Shown: positions 1 to 6,256 of the stretch, in pieces | Numbering within the stretch: the stretch's first letter is position 1 | Layout of the letters: every line of letters starts with the position of its first letter | Origin: an archaeon | GTDB taxonomy: Archaea; Thermoproteota; Nitrososphaeria; Conexivisphaerales; UBA164 | Direction: 5' to 3' | Assembly (NCBI GenBank): GCA_021798095.1 | Contig: JAJZYL010000045.1 | Location: 1-8,970 of the forward strand | Length of the DNA stretch: 8,970 nt | Translations under genes and position numbers: made by a program | The notes under the pieces: model-generated | Databases searched by the model: none | What the model was told of the DNA's origin: nothing | Seen by the model: only the letters and a program-made list of their open reading frames with translations

Positions 1-153
1 GTGGCCCTGGGGGAAGGGGCTTTATTGACGGCCGAGGCGGCCATCCGTCCTTGGTTCTGTTTCCGGCGCAGAGCCCCGTGTAGGCCGGCCCTTCCCTGAA
101 GCGGCGAACCAGTGGAATGGCCCGAACCGCCTGCCCGTTCAGCCCTTTTCGGC
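1..153 (-). ncRNA. Possible structured RNA, cut by window start
   Basis: No convincing protein gene lies here, but the minus strand folds well. CTGAA+GCGG pairs with CCGC+TTCAG (plus 96-104 with 127-130 and 138-142), making a hairpin with a 7-nt bulge. Directly next to it, GGGAAGG (plus 11-17) pairs with CCTTCCC (90-96), and plus 18-21 can extend this by pairing with 72-75. GGCCG and CGGCC form an inner hairpin near 30-45. A minus-strand TATA-like ATATTTAA (184-177) would place transcription start near 154, at the base of this fold. The RNA would run past base 1. I considered RNase P RNA (an ACAGAACC and a GGAA-rich stretch are present), but the near-invariant GGAAAGTCC is absent, so no family is assigned. 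Confidence 0.3.
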
Positions 154-166
154 ATAATTGTATACC

Positions 167-182
167 ATTTAAGGCCTTAAAT
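167..182. promoter_or_regulatory. 16-nt perfect palindrome, possible divergent TATA region
   Basis: ATTTAAGGCCTTAAAT is its own reverse complement over all 16 bases. Each half offers a TTTAA-type TATA element. The minus half continues into ATATTTAA and would start RNA near 154. The plus half would start RNA near 197. It could instead be the operator of a dimeric regulator. Confidence 0.35.
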
Positions 183-416
183 ATAGCCCTTCTGGCCTTA
201 TCGCAGGTAGCCTGCCTGCAACCGGTTGTTTAGATATCCCCTCGCTATAAAATAAATGACATCTCCCTTACGAGGAAGGCGCCAGGCTATTTAGCCTGCT
301 CGGCCGCATACGATGGCCCTGATATGACCCTCTGACCGTGAAATAGCTGCCTTCGATTGTGCCCGGTAAATAGCAGCGCAATTCCTACCATTTAACCGGG
401 TTAAAGTTATTAAATA
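183..416. other. Gene-free stretch with hairpins upstream of tes
   Basis: I find no ORF worth calling on either strand. The plus strand has a hairpin GCAGG-TAG-CCTGC (203-215), a 10-nt palindrome CAACCGGTTG (219-228) followed by TTT, a TATA-like TATAAAATA (246-254), and about 25-30 nt beyond it a perfect 6-bp hairpin CAGGCT-ATTT-AGCCTG (283-298), which CGAG/CTCG can extend with an 8-nt bulge. The spacing of the TATA element to that hairpin would fit a small RNA start near 275, but there is no independent support. Confidence 0.3.
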
Positions 417-424
417 TTTATATA
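417..424 (+). promoter_or_regulatory. TATA box of tes
   Basis: TTTATATA is centred about 26 bp upstream of the ATG at 447, in an AT-rich stretch. That spacing puts the transcription start at or next to the A of the ATG, so the message is probably leaderless. This is the main reason to prefer ATG 447 over the in-frame TTG at 435. Confidence 0.7.
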
Positions 425-433
425 AAAAACGCA
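425..433 (+). promoter_or_regulatory. Putative operator AAAAACGCA in tes promoter
   Basis: This 9-mer abuts the TATA box of tes on the start side. The same 9-mer lies in both copies of the 14-bp repeat upstream of the TrmB-family gene (3317-3346). I noticed no other copy in the window. The position between TATA box and start suits repression. Binding by the neighbouring regulator is an inference. Confidence 0.35.
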
Positions 434-446
434 TTTGTTTGAACAC

Positions 447-2102
447 ATGGTACTTAGTCAGGAATATGAGGAAAAGAAGACCGTAGAATATAACGTTATA
501 AAGAAGACTCAGAGCATATGCCCTGAGTGCAATAGGATACTCCCCGCGACCATATTTGAACGGGACCAGAAGGTCTATATGACAAGGACCTGCCCGGACC
601 ACGGTGAGACGGAGGAGCTCTACTATGGGGATTATCAGATGTATCTCAAGTTCAGCAGTTACTGGGATGATGGCAAGGGAACGATGGCGCCGAACGTCGC
701 CATAGATAACTGCCAGTGCCCCGCAAACTGTGGGCTCTGCAGCAACCACCTGAGCCACACCGGCCTTGCTAACATCATAGTCACTAACAGGTGCGACCTG
801 ACCTGCTGGTACTGTTTCTTCTATGTAAAGAAGGGGCTGGAGGGAGCATACGTCTACGAGCCGGACCATGAACAGATAAGGAACATGGCCAAGGCGCTTA
901 AGGCCGAAAGGCCAGTCCCCGGCAACTCCATTCAGATAACGGGTGGTGAGCCGACGCTGAGGGATGACCTTCCGGAGATAGTAAGAATACTGAAGGAGGA
1001 GGGGGTCGATCACATACAGCTCAATACCAACGGGATCAACATCGCACTGAAGCCGGAGCTGGCCAAGATATACAGGGACGCGGGCGTCAGTAACCTTTAC
1101 ATGAGCTTTGACGGGGTTACGGCCAAGACCAACCCAAAGAACCACTGGGAGGCGCCGTACGCCATAGATGCCTGCAGGAAGGCCGACCTTGGCGTGGTCC
1201 TGGTGCCAACCGTCATCAAGTCGATAAACGACCACGAGCTGGGGGCAATCATAGACTATGCCAAGCAGAACATAGATATAGTGAGGGCGGTAAACTTTCA
1301 GCCTGTATCGCTTACCGGAAGGATGAGCAAGAAGGAGAGGGAGAAGTACAGGATAACCATACCGGATGCGATCAAGAGGATAGAAGCGCAGACGAACGGC
1401 GAGGTCACCGCTGACGACTGGTTCCCGGTACCCAGCTGCTCGCCTATAACCCACTTCATCGAATCCCTTACTCACAAAAAACAGTATGAACTTTCAATCC
1501 ACTTCGCCTGCGGGGCAGGGACGTATGTCTATATGAGCAAGGGAAAACTTGTTCCGATTTCGCAGTTTGTGGATATCAAGGGGCTGGTGGAGTACCTTGA
1601 CGAAAAGGCCGACGACCTGAACTCGGGTAGCAATAAGTACATGACGATAGCCCAGGCAGCGCTCAGGATAAACAGCTTCGTCGACAAAAAGAAGCAGCCA
1701 GAAGGGCTAAACCTTGGGAGGCTGCTCTTCAATGCGCTGGTGAGGCACGACTATTCCTCCATAGGGCAGTTCCAGATGAAGAGCCTCTTCCTTGGCATGA
1801 TGCACTTCCAGGACAAGTACAATCAGGACGAAGAAAGGCTTCAGAGGTGCGACATTCACTACCTGACACCGGACCTCAGGATAATACCGTTCTGCAGCTT
1901 TAACGTAATCCCCGAATGGTACAGGGACCGTGTTCAGAAGAAGTACGGCATGCCGGTTGAGGAGTGGGAGGCCAAGAACGGGGAGAAGCTCGAGGACAGG
2001 CTGTACAGGGGACAGCTCAGGAAGGTCAGGCCGGGGATGAAGGCGGAGGCGCCCACCTGCGCCACGGCTGAAATATACCAGAAGGTCAGCAACCTGGGTT
2101 AG
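447..2102 (+). CDS. tes: Radical SAM tetraether lipid synthase (Tes) family
   Basis: The 551-aa product belongs to the MJ0619/MA_1486 radical SAM family. Characterised members couple the ends of archaeol chains head to head to make macrocyclic archaeol and GDGT tetraether membrane lipids. Visible features: an N-terminal metal site with C25, C28 and C49 (CPEC, then CPDHG), as in the rubredoxin-like iron site of the family; a CxCxxxCxxC cluster (C89, C91, C95, C98); the radical SAM motif CDLTCWYC (C116, C120, C123); GGEP at 166-169 for SAM binding; and further Cys at 331, 355, 468 and 483 that could hold auxiliary FeS clusters. Length fits the family. ATG 447 is chosen from the TATA spacing; TTG 435 would add four residues. 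It heads a probable four-gene block. The family also has paralogues with other substrates, so the exact reaction is inferred. Confidence 0.85.
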   Translation: MVLSQEYEEKKTVEYNVIKKTQSICPECNRILPATIFERDQKVYMTRTCPDHGETEELYYGDYQMYLKFSSYWDDGKGTMAPNVAIDNCQCPANCGLCSNHLSHTGLANIIVTNRCDLTCWYCFFYVKKGLEGAYVYEPDHEQIRNMAKALKAERPVPGNSIQITGGEPTLRDDLPEIVRILKEEGVDHIQLNTNGINIALKPELAKIYRDAGVSNLYMSFDGVTAKTNPKNHWEAPYAIDACRKADLGVVLVPTVIKSINDHELGAIIDYAKQNIDIVRAVNFQPVSLTGRMSKKEREKYRITIPDAIKRIEAQTNGEVTADDWFPVPSCSPITHFIESLTHKKQYELSIHFACGAGTYVYMSKGKLVPISQFVDIKGLVEYLDEKADDLNSGSNKYMTIAQAALRINSFVDKKKQPEGLNLGRLLFNALVRHDYSSIGQFQMKSLFLGMMHFQDKYNQDEERLQRCDIHYLTPDLRIIPFCSFNVIPEWYRDRVQKKYGMPVEEWEAKNGEKLEDRLYRGQLRKVRPGMKAEAPTCATAEIYQKVSNLG

Positions 2103-2140
2103 GCGGCCGGGCGATCGGGTGAGCAAGGGGCGGCGATAGA

Positions 2141-2713
2141 TTGGCCATCAGCATAACTTCGGTAGAAAGGGAGAGGTCCAGGGCAACGCTTCTTTCTCCA
2201 GTCGAATTCAAGCTACAGACTGACGAAGTGAGCCTGGATGAAGCGGTGAAGGTATCTGTAAGGGCAAAGCTGGAAGGGGGGCTCGTGGATGCGTTCAGAA
2301 GGGCGACGTGGCAGGAGGCCTACGCGGCTCACGACATACTCCTCAGGCTGCAGTTTGGAATGAGCATCAGGTCGGGCGGCCAGCTGTTCGGAAAGACCAT
2401 TGTTTCAGCAAAATGGGTCAAGAAGGGGATACTGTTCTGGACAAGGGATGCCAACCTGACCGACAACGTAACAAACATGATATGGGCTATGGCGGCCGAT
2501 GAGAACGGCTACAACCATTTCTTCGAAGACGAACAGGGCGTAAGGGATTTCCTGTTCACGTTCACCAGGGAACTCAGCTTCCTGCCGGTGAGCCTTGGAA
2601 GGGGCGAGCACAGGCTGCACGCGGAGGTCTTCGTAAAGTGGTGGCGCCATACCTATATCGAAAGGGGACAGGTCGCTGCAAGGTCGCCCTCCATAAGCTT
2701 AAAGGTTAGATAG
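2141..2713 (+). CDS. Uncharacterised 190-aa protein downstream of tes
   Basis: I do not recognise a family. The protein has no cysteine, no signal peptide and no membrane segment. Residues about 18-46 alternate like beta strands (SPVEFKLQTDEVSL, then AVKVSVRAKLEGG). The C-terminal third (GEHRLHAEVFVKWW, then a closing SPSISLKVR strand) looks like the last strands of an immunoglobulin-like beta-sandwich. This fold guess rests only on pattern. The only usable start is TTG 2141, since an in-frame TGA lies at 2120-2122. An AGGGG about 10 nt upstream could act as a weak ribosome-binding site. It follows tes by 38 bp on the same strand without a visible promoter, so co-transcription is likely. A role next to lipid synthesis is conjecture. 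Confidence 0.75.
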   Translation: MAISITSVERERSRATLLSPVEFKLQTDEVSLDEAVKVSVRAKLEGGLVDAFRRATWQEAYAAHDILLRLQFGMSIRSGGQLFGKTIVSAKWVKKGILFWTRDANLTDNVTNMIWAMAADENGYNHFFEDEQGVRDFLFTFTRELSFLPVSLGRGEHRLHAEVFVKWWRHTYIERGQVAARSPSISLKVR

Positions 2714-2731
2714 GCATACGTGATAGGCGCA

Positions 2732-2878
2732 ATGGCAAAGTTTGATGGAGTAATAGGTCAGGAGCTTCTGACCGTGGAGGAAAAGGAGGGCGAAGTGGTC
2801 TTCATATTCAGGGATAATAGGTATATATTTGTAAGGCTGGTCGACGGCAAGCTCACGACCGAAAGCGTGCCCGAATAG
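2732..2878 (+). CDS. Small 48-aa orphan protein
   Basis: An ATG at 2732 opens a 48-codon frame ending in TAG at 2876-2878. It sits neatly in the 180-bp space between two larger genes on the same strand, 18 bp after one stop and 15 bp before the next ATG. The product (starting MAKFDGVIGQELL) is rich in Glu, Val and Arg, with alternating strands (GEVVFIF, then RYIFVRLVDGK), and could form a tiny beta-sheet protein. It has no Cys and no membrane segment. AGG and ATA codon use matches its neighbours. I recognise no family. The regular gene spacing is the main evidence that it is real. Confidence 0.55.
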   Translation: MAKFDGVIGQELLTVEEKEGEVVFIFRDNRYIFVRLVDGKLTTESVPE

Positions 2879-2893
2879 CGCTTAAGGGATAAA

Positions 2894-3235
2894 ATGGCCG
2901 GTTCCATAGCGAATGAGATGGCCGCCCTTCTCCATTCCGATGAGAGCTTGATCAATGCGTACATCGTCCTTCTCCTGGCGGGCTTCAATGAGCAACGGGG
3001 AGAGGTCGTCAAGGGAGGTAAGGGCGTAAAAACCGGCCTTGAAGGTGGGCTGCTGGAGAGGGCCGTTGAAAATGGCCTGGCGATAAGCACCAGCTCAGGC
3101 TATGTACCGCTCCACCCGCGGATGGCTATGAGCAACCTCTACAGGTTGAGCTGCATAAACGATCCGGCCGTCAGGAAGAACCGTCCAAGGGTGGATGCCC
3201 TTGTAGCGAGGCTCATCAGGCTTTGGGACGGCTGA
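2894..3235 (+). CDS. Uncharacterised 113-aa protein, TrmB-like remnant?
   Basis: This short protein has an N-terminal helix-rich part (SDESLINAYIVLLLAGF, about residues 15-31), where a winged-helix domain would start. A segment GYVPLHPRMAMSNLYRL (69-85) resembles the wing-to-linker part of TrmB-type regulators, where the next gene has KYFPCDPEAAL. The usual C-terminal effector domain is absent and the recognition helix is not clear, so it may be a reduced regulator or a protein interaction module. It begins 15 bp after the 48-aa gene; GGGAT just upstream of ATG 2894 may serve as a ribosome-binding site. It closes the tes block and is followed by a hairpin with a T-run. The relation to TrmB is inferred by eye. 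Confidence 0.65.
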   Translation: MAGSIANEMAALLHSDESLINAYIVLLLAGFNEQRGEVVKGGKGVKTGLEGGLLERAVENGLAISTSSGYVPLHPRMAMSNLYRLSCINDPAVRKNRPRVDALVARLIRLWDG

Positions 3236-3246
3236 GCTTTTTCAGC
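3231..3246 (+). terminator. Hairpin with T-run after the tes block
   Basis: GCTGA (3231-3235) pairs with TCAGC (3242-3246) around a T-rich loop, with five T in a row at 3238-3242. It overlaps the stop codon of the 113-aa gene. In archaea the T-run alone can stop transcription. Modest support. Confidence 0.4.
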
Positions 3247-3316
3247 TAAGGGCTGGAGAATGCCTCCCTGTAATGTCCACCTGGTGCACCGAGGCGGGAC
3301 GCCCTCTCGTGTTTCC

Positions 3317-3346
3317 TTAAAAACGCACGACTTTAAAAACGCACGA
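3317..3346 (+). repeat. Two exact 14-bp direct repeats, likely operator
   Basis: TTAAAAACGCACGA occurs at 3317-3330 and again at 3333-3346 without a mismatch, a 16-bp period. The pair ends 5 bp upstream of the TATA-like box of the TrmB-family gene. Two sites on nearly the same face of the helix, next to a gene for a DNA-binding protein, suggest an autoregulatory operator. Their core recurs in the tes promoter. Confidence 0.55.
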
Positions 3347-3351
3347 AACCG

Positions 3352-3360
3352 ATAAATAAA
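3352..3360 (+). promoter_or_regulatory. TATA box of the TrmB-family gene
   Basis: ATAAATAAA is centred 25 bp upstream of the ATG at 3381, which would give a leaderless start there. This favours ATG 3381 over the in-frame GTG at 3369. Confidence 0.6.
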
Positions 3361-3380
3361 GCTGGCATGTGGGTCAACAT

Positions 3381-4151
3381 ATGGACCTCGGGGAGAAGGC
3401 TATAAAATCGCTAGTATACCTGGGCCTTTCAGAATACGAAATCAAAGTATATTCAGCGCTGCTTCAGGGCGGCCCCCTGACGGCTTCCGAATTAAGCAAA
3501 AGTTCAGGGGTTCCCTATTCGAAGATATACGATATACTGAATTCCCTGGAGGAAAAGGGGTGGATAGACGATGATAAGGAGAGGCCGAGCAAGTACTTCC
3601 CATGTGATCCCGAAGCTGCGCTCAACACCAGCAAGGCCAGGATAGATAAGACATTCGAAATATCAAAGCAGAGCGTCCTGGACGAAATAAAGCCGATATA
3701 TGACAAGGTGGAAACGCGAGAAAGGCCGGAGATATGGGTGGTGAGGGGGGAGAAGGCGGTGCTCGAGAAGACGCTCGAAATAATCCAGAACGCGTCGTCC
3801 GAGCTCAAGCTGGCCATCCCGGCCCTGGTGGCTGGGCAGTATGGCGTGGAGGAGCTGCTCCCCCTTATCAAGCCCATCAAGTGCTACTTCCTGGTGAGCG
3901 ATAACGGTCTCGCTGGGCTGATCAAGAGCTCGATGCCGAGCGCTGAAGTAAAGATAAGGGATGGGATGTTCGGAGGGGGGGTGATCGGGGACCTGAAACG
4001 GGTTCTCCTACTGCTGGGGAGGGGCGACAGCGGTTCCCCATATCTGGCCATATCGGCTGAGCACCCCGGACTGGCCATATTTGCGGACAGCTACTTCAAA
4101 TACCTGTGGGAAAGCTCCAGCTATTATAGCACAACGGCGTCAGGCCGCTGA
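3381..4151 (+). CDS. TrmB-family transcriptional regulator
   Basis: This 256-aa protein has the two-domain layout of TrmB-type archaeal regulators. Residues about 5-75 form a winged helix-turn-helix: LGLSEYEIKVYSALL, then SELSKSSGVPYSKIYDIL as the DNA-reading part, then LEEKGWI and the wing KYFPCDP. A linking helix (about 83-112) is followed by a C-terminal domain opening with PEIWVVRGEKAVLEK and closing with FADSYFKYLWES, typical of the family's effector-binding or dimer domain. Known members sense sugars or act as general regulators; the ligand here is unknown. Repeats upstream suggest autoregulation, and a shared motif suggests control of tes. The domain assignment is firm; the targets are inference. 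Confidence 0.85.
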   Translation: MDLGEKAIKSLVYLGLSEYEIKVYSALLQGGPLTASELSKSSGVPYSKIYDILNSLEEKGWIDDDKERPSKYFPCDPEAALNTSKARIDKTFEISKQSVLDEIKPIYDKVETRERPEIWVVRGEKAVLEKTLEIIQNASSELKLAIPALVAGQYGVEELLPLIKPIKCYFLVSDNGLAGLIKSSMPSAEVKIRDGMFGGGVIGDLKRVLLLLGRGDSGSPYLAISAEHPGLAIFADSYFKYLWESSSYYSTTASGR

Positions 4152-4212
4152 GTGCGCCTGCCTGGCCTTTCATGGGTGGCGGGTGGCGTTCAGCAGCTTA
4201 ATGAGTGCTGGA

Positions 4213-4237
4213 TTTCACTAGCTATCAATAAGTGAAA
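4213..4237. promoter_or_regulatory. Inverted repeat upstream of the 134-aa gene
   Basis: TTTCACT (4213-4219) and AGTGAAA (4231-4237) are exact inverted copies 11 bp apart, in the 182-bp space between the TrmB-family gene and the next start. The same space also holds a tandem GGGTGGC pair near 4175-4188. It may be an operator for the 134-aa gene; support is slight. Confidence 0.25.
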
Positions 4238-4302
4238 AACCGGGGCTTGGGCAACCATTTGGCCCTTGGAGCCGGGGGGAACGAAAACAATGTACGATAT
4301 GC

Positions 4303-4309
4303 TAATATA
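4303..4309 (+). promoter_or_regulatory. TATA box of the 134-aa gene
   Basis: TAATATA is centred about 28 bp upstream of the ATG at 4334. This supports a leaderless start there and argues against the in-frame GTG at 4232, whose 34 extra residues look unstructured. Confidence 0.5.
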
Positions 4310-4333
4310 GCCACCGATGGGTCATCGATCATC

Positions 4334-4738
4334 ATGACGCAGGAACAGTGCAAACACGACGTGAGGTACGCCGGCGTTCTAAACCTCCTGCACGGCTTTG
4401 GGATTTTGGGGGCTGTGGACGTGTGGGAGTGTGCCAAATGTGGCCAGATATGGTGCGACGAAAAGAGGCTCGGGGTACAGGATCTGCCCCCCCATGTTGG
4501 ATTTCCTCCCAATGAGCCCGATAGTGAATGGGCCATACTTGTGTGCAGGGACGGCGAGAAACTGGAATGGCACCTGCTGCAGGTTAAAAAGGGGGCAAAG
4601 CTGGAGCACAACTGCGAGGTCTTCAATACGACCTGCAACATCGAGATGGTAGACGGCAAGGCCGTATGCGACCTTCATAAGGAGGGGCACACGTTCTTTT
4701 CAGTGAAGGACAACATAAACAGGAGCATCAAGGTTTGA
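4334..4738 (+). CDS. Uncharacterised 134-aa protein, possible zinc ribbon
   Basis: I recognise no named family. The protein is rich in Cys and His. C6/H8 near the N terminus, then CAKCGQIWC (C33, C36, C41), could bind zinc in a ribbon-like site; C71, C94, C101 and C112 follow. The part from about 66 on alternates strands (EWAILVCRDGEKLEWHLLQVKKG) and may be a small beta-domain. There is no signal peptide or membrane segment. ATG 4334 is chosen because of the TATA element 28 bp upstream; a longer GTG start at 4232 is possible. It overlaps the longest frame of the next gene, which is probably co-transcribed. Nucleic-acid binding is a guess from the zinc-like motif. Confidence 0.65.
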   Translation: MTQEQCKHDVRYAGVLNLLHGFGILGAVDVWECAKCGQIWCDEKRLGVQDLPPHVGFPPNEPDSEWAILVCRDGEKLEWHLLQVKKGAKLEHNCEVFNTTCNIEMVDGKAVCDLHKEGHTFFSVKDNINRSIKV

Positions 4739-4754
4739 ATGACCGGCATGACAT

Positions 4755-4763
4755 GGTGGTGAG
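4755..4763 (+). promoter_or_regulatory. Ribosome-binding site deciding the start at 4768
   Basis: GGTGGTGAG contains a GGTG(A) core matching the anti-Shine-Dalgarno end of archaeal 16S rRNA and lies 4 nt before ATG 4768. It argues against the earlier in-frame TTG 4735 and ATG 4753. An internal operon gene with a leader fits this, in contrast to the leaderless first genes. Confidence 0.55.
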
Positions 4764-4767
4764 CTAT

Positions 4768-5037
4768 ATGATGAAAATCACCGTTTCCAGCGCGCAAATG
4801 GGGGCCGTAGCCGGATTTATCAAGGGGCATATAGATATCGACGGGCTCACGGTCAACTTCGTGGGAACCGCCTATGGCCGGTTCAGCGGGCACAACATAT
4901 CCGTAAGGTTTTCTCCTGCAGCAAAGAAGAAGATGGTTCAAAGGGGGCTTGATCCGGAACAGGTAGCGTTAGACGCCCAGCAGGCGCTGATCACCGGTTC
5001 CTTTGAGCTGACGGACAATTCGGCGGCTTCGGAATAG
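4768..5037 (+). CDS. Uncharacterised 89-aa protein
   Basis: The product starts MMKITVSSAQMGAVAG and has no Cys, signal peptide or membrane segment. An N-terminal alternating part (about 1-50: DGLTVNFVGTAYGRFSGHNISVRFS) looks like beta strands. The C-terminal part (PAAKKKMVQRGLDPEQVALDAQQALITG) looks like one or two helices. I recognise no family. The start could be 4768 or 4771, as two ATG codons stand side by side after a good ribosome-binding site. It begins 29 bp after the 134-aa gene and is probably in its transcript. A stable hairpin follows the stop codon. Confidence 0.65.
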   Translation: MMKITVSSAQMGAVAGFIKGHIDIDGLTVNFVGTAYGRFSGHNISVRFSPAAKKKMVQRGLDPEQVALDAQQALITGSFELTDNSAASE

Positions 5038-5041
5038 GCAT

Positions 5042-5063
5042 GCGCCGGTGGTTGCACTGGCGC
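5042..5063. terminator. 9-bp hairpin between convergent genes
   Basis: GCGCCGGTG and CACTGGCGC pair over 9 bp (one G-U) around GTTG, just after the plus-strand stop and downstream of the dph2 stop on the other strand. No T-run follows, so it could be a bidirectional mRNA end or a 3'-protecting fold. An exact repeat TGGCGCTA (5058-5065, 5068-5075) overlaps it. Confidence 0.4.
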
Positions 5064-5085
5064 TATGTGGCGCTAAGTTACAGCA

Positions 5086-6090
5086 TCAGGCCCACACGTT
5101 CATGTTGAATATATCCCCTATATCCTTGCCCTCAAGGAGGCGCACCAGCGCCAGGCCCTGTGGATATGAAAGGATGGGCTTTTCGAAGCCCCTGTCTGCC
5201 ATAGGTATCCTCGGACAGCCCAGCTCGATGAACGCGTCATAATCCCTTATCAGGTTGATCCTTGCCGGGGATATATCACGGAGGGCCATGAGGGTCGCTA
5301 CCTTGCCAAGCTGAGAAAGCCTGGTTCTGAACCACTCGCCCTTCGCCCGGAAGGACTGTCCTTCCCTTAAGCCTACTATTATCCCGAATTTATCTCCACC
5401 CTTGGCCTTGTAGATCCCAAGCACCGCCTTCTTGTACATCTTGTCGCCCTCCTCCTTGACGTCCGTCACCTCCCCAAAATGTGGATCCACGAGGTAGGTG
5501 GGTTTCAGCGTCGAAAGGTATATGCCGGCGGCATGAAACATGCTCTGGCCTATAAAGAGGAAGGCCTCTGCATTCGAATTCCTCGGCGCGTAATAGTTGC
5601 AGCCAAACACCTGGCCCTCGAACAGCGACGGAAACGGCTTTGACTTGACTACCTCAAACCCAGCGGCCGTCAGGATGGCCTCGGCCCTGGCCATGGCGCC
5701 CCCGTAATTGCTCGTGGTTATCAGGCCGATCCTTGTGTATCCATGCGAACGCAATACCTCCCCGGCGGTGGCCATTGCAGCTTCCACATCAACGTCGTAC
5801 TCAGCCCTGATCAGGAAGGTCTTGCTTCCCATCTTCGGTATATCCGTAGAATGGCCGATGTTGAACACCGCATCAAGGTTCAGCCTGTCTGCCTCGGCGT
5901 TCTGGAGGTCGCACGTGCCATATGTAGCCTCCAGGAACACGAAGACGCTTATGCCGGGATACCTGTTCTCTATTTCCCTCGCCAGCTCCGGCAGCTTGTA
6001 GAGTATACCGTCAGGTGCGGACAGGCCAACGGAACGAAATCCGTTTTTCTCGATCAGCGAAAATATCAGCTCCTTATCTATTCTGATCAA
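5086..6090 (-). CDS. dph2: Diphthamide synthase subunit Dph2
   Basis: Archaeal Dph2 is a homodimeric [4Fe-4S] enzyme that cleaves SAM in an unusual way and moves its 3-amino-3-carboxypropyl group onto a histidine of elongation factor 2, the first step of diphthamide synthesis. The 334-aa length fits. The three cluster-binding cysteines stand where expected, one in each repeat domain: C60 (ATYGTCD), C164 (FGCNYYAP) and C292 (ELGCPRIP). Other family blocks are SAPDGI near 24-29, IGQSMFHAAG near 180-189 and LVDPHFGEV near 200-208. The start is TTG at 6090 with a TATA-like box about 30 bp upstream; no better in-frame start is upstream. It converges on the 89-aa gene. dph2 and csl4 occur close together in some archaea; here two genes separate them. 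Confidence 0.93.
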   Translation of the reverse strand: MIRIDKELIFSLIEKNGFRSVGLSAPDGILYKLPELAREIENRYPGISVFVFLEATYGTCDLQNAEADRLNLDAVFNIGHSTDIPKMGSKTFLIRAEYDVDVEAAMATAGEVLRSHGYTRIGLITTSNYGGAMARAEAILTAAGFEVVKSKPFPSLFEGQVFGCNYYAPRNSNAEAFLFIGQSMFHAAGIYLSTLKPTYLVDPHFGEVTDVKEEGDKMYKKAVLGIYKAKGGDKFGIIVGLREGQSFRAKGEWFRTRLSQLGKVATLMALRDISPARINLIRDYDAFIELGCPRIPMADRGFEKPILSYPQGLALVRLLEGKDIGDIFNMNVWA

Positions 6091-6116
6091 ATTGTTTATG
6101 ACTTTCCAAGTTCTCC

Positions 6117-6124
6117 ATTAATAT
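6117..6124 (-). promoter_or_regulatory. TATA-like box of dph2
   Basis: On the minus strand ATATTAAT is centred about 30 bp upstream of the TTG at 6090. Transcription would start near 6094, giving an almost leaderless message and supporting the rare TTG start. Confidence 0.5.
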
Positions 6125-6256
6125 GTGTATCTGGATTTACACGGGTATATTCATGCCGCTGCACCCCTACCTATCCGCGCGGTTGGCCAACCATCCTTCC
6201 TCCACCGCTGGCCTCTGTGTATCGATACCCTCCACCCATTCCTTGTTGCGGATGCT

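Noticed and set aside
1..153. RNase P RNA on the minus strand (ACAGAACC and a GGAA-rich block followed by GCCGG)
   Set aside because: The near-invariant GGAAAGTCC of conserved region I is not present, and the spacing of the blocks does not match; the part outside the window cannot be seen.
309..340. C/D-box-like pattern on the plus strand (ACGATGG, CTGA, TATGACC, CTGA)
   Set aside because: Spacers are far too short for guide segments, box C has two mismatches and no terminal stem is present.
291..1475. Long open frame of 394 codons on the minus strand
   Set aside because: It is antisense to the radical SAM gene, whose cysteine motifs are clear; its product has no recognisable motif and arises from codon bias.
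4232..4333. GTG 4232 as start of the Cys-rich protein
   Set aside because: The 34 extra residues look like non-coding sequence, and a TATA box lies inside them at the right distance from ATG 4334.
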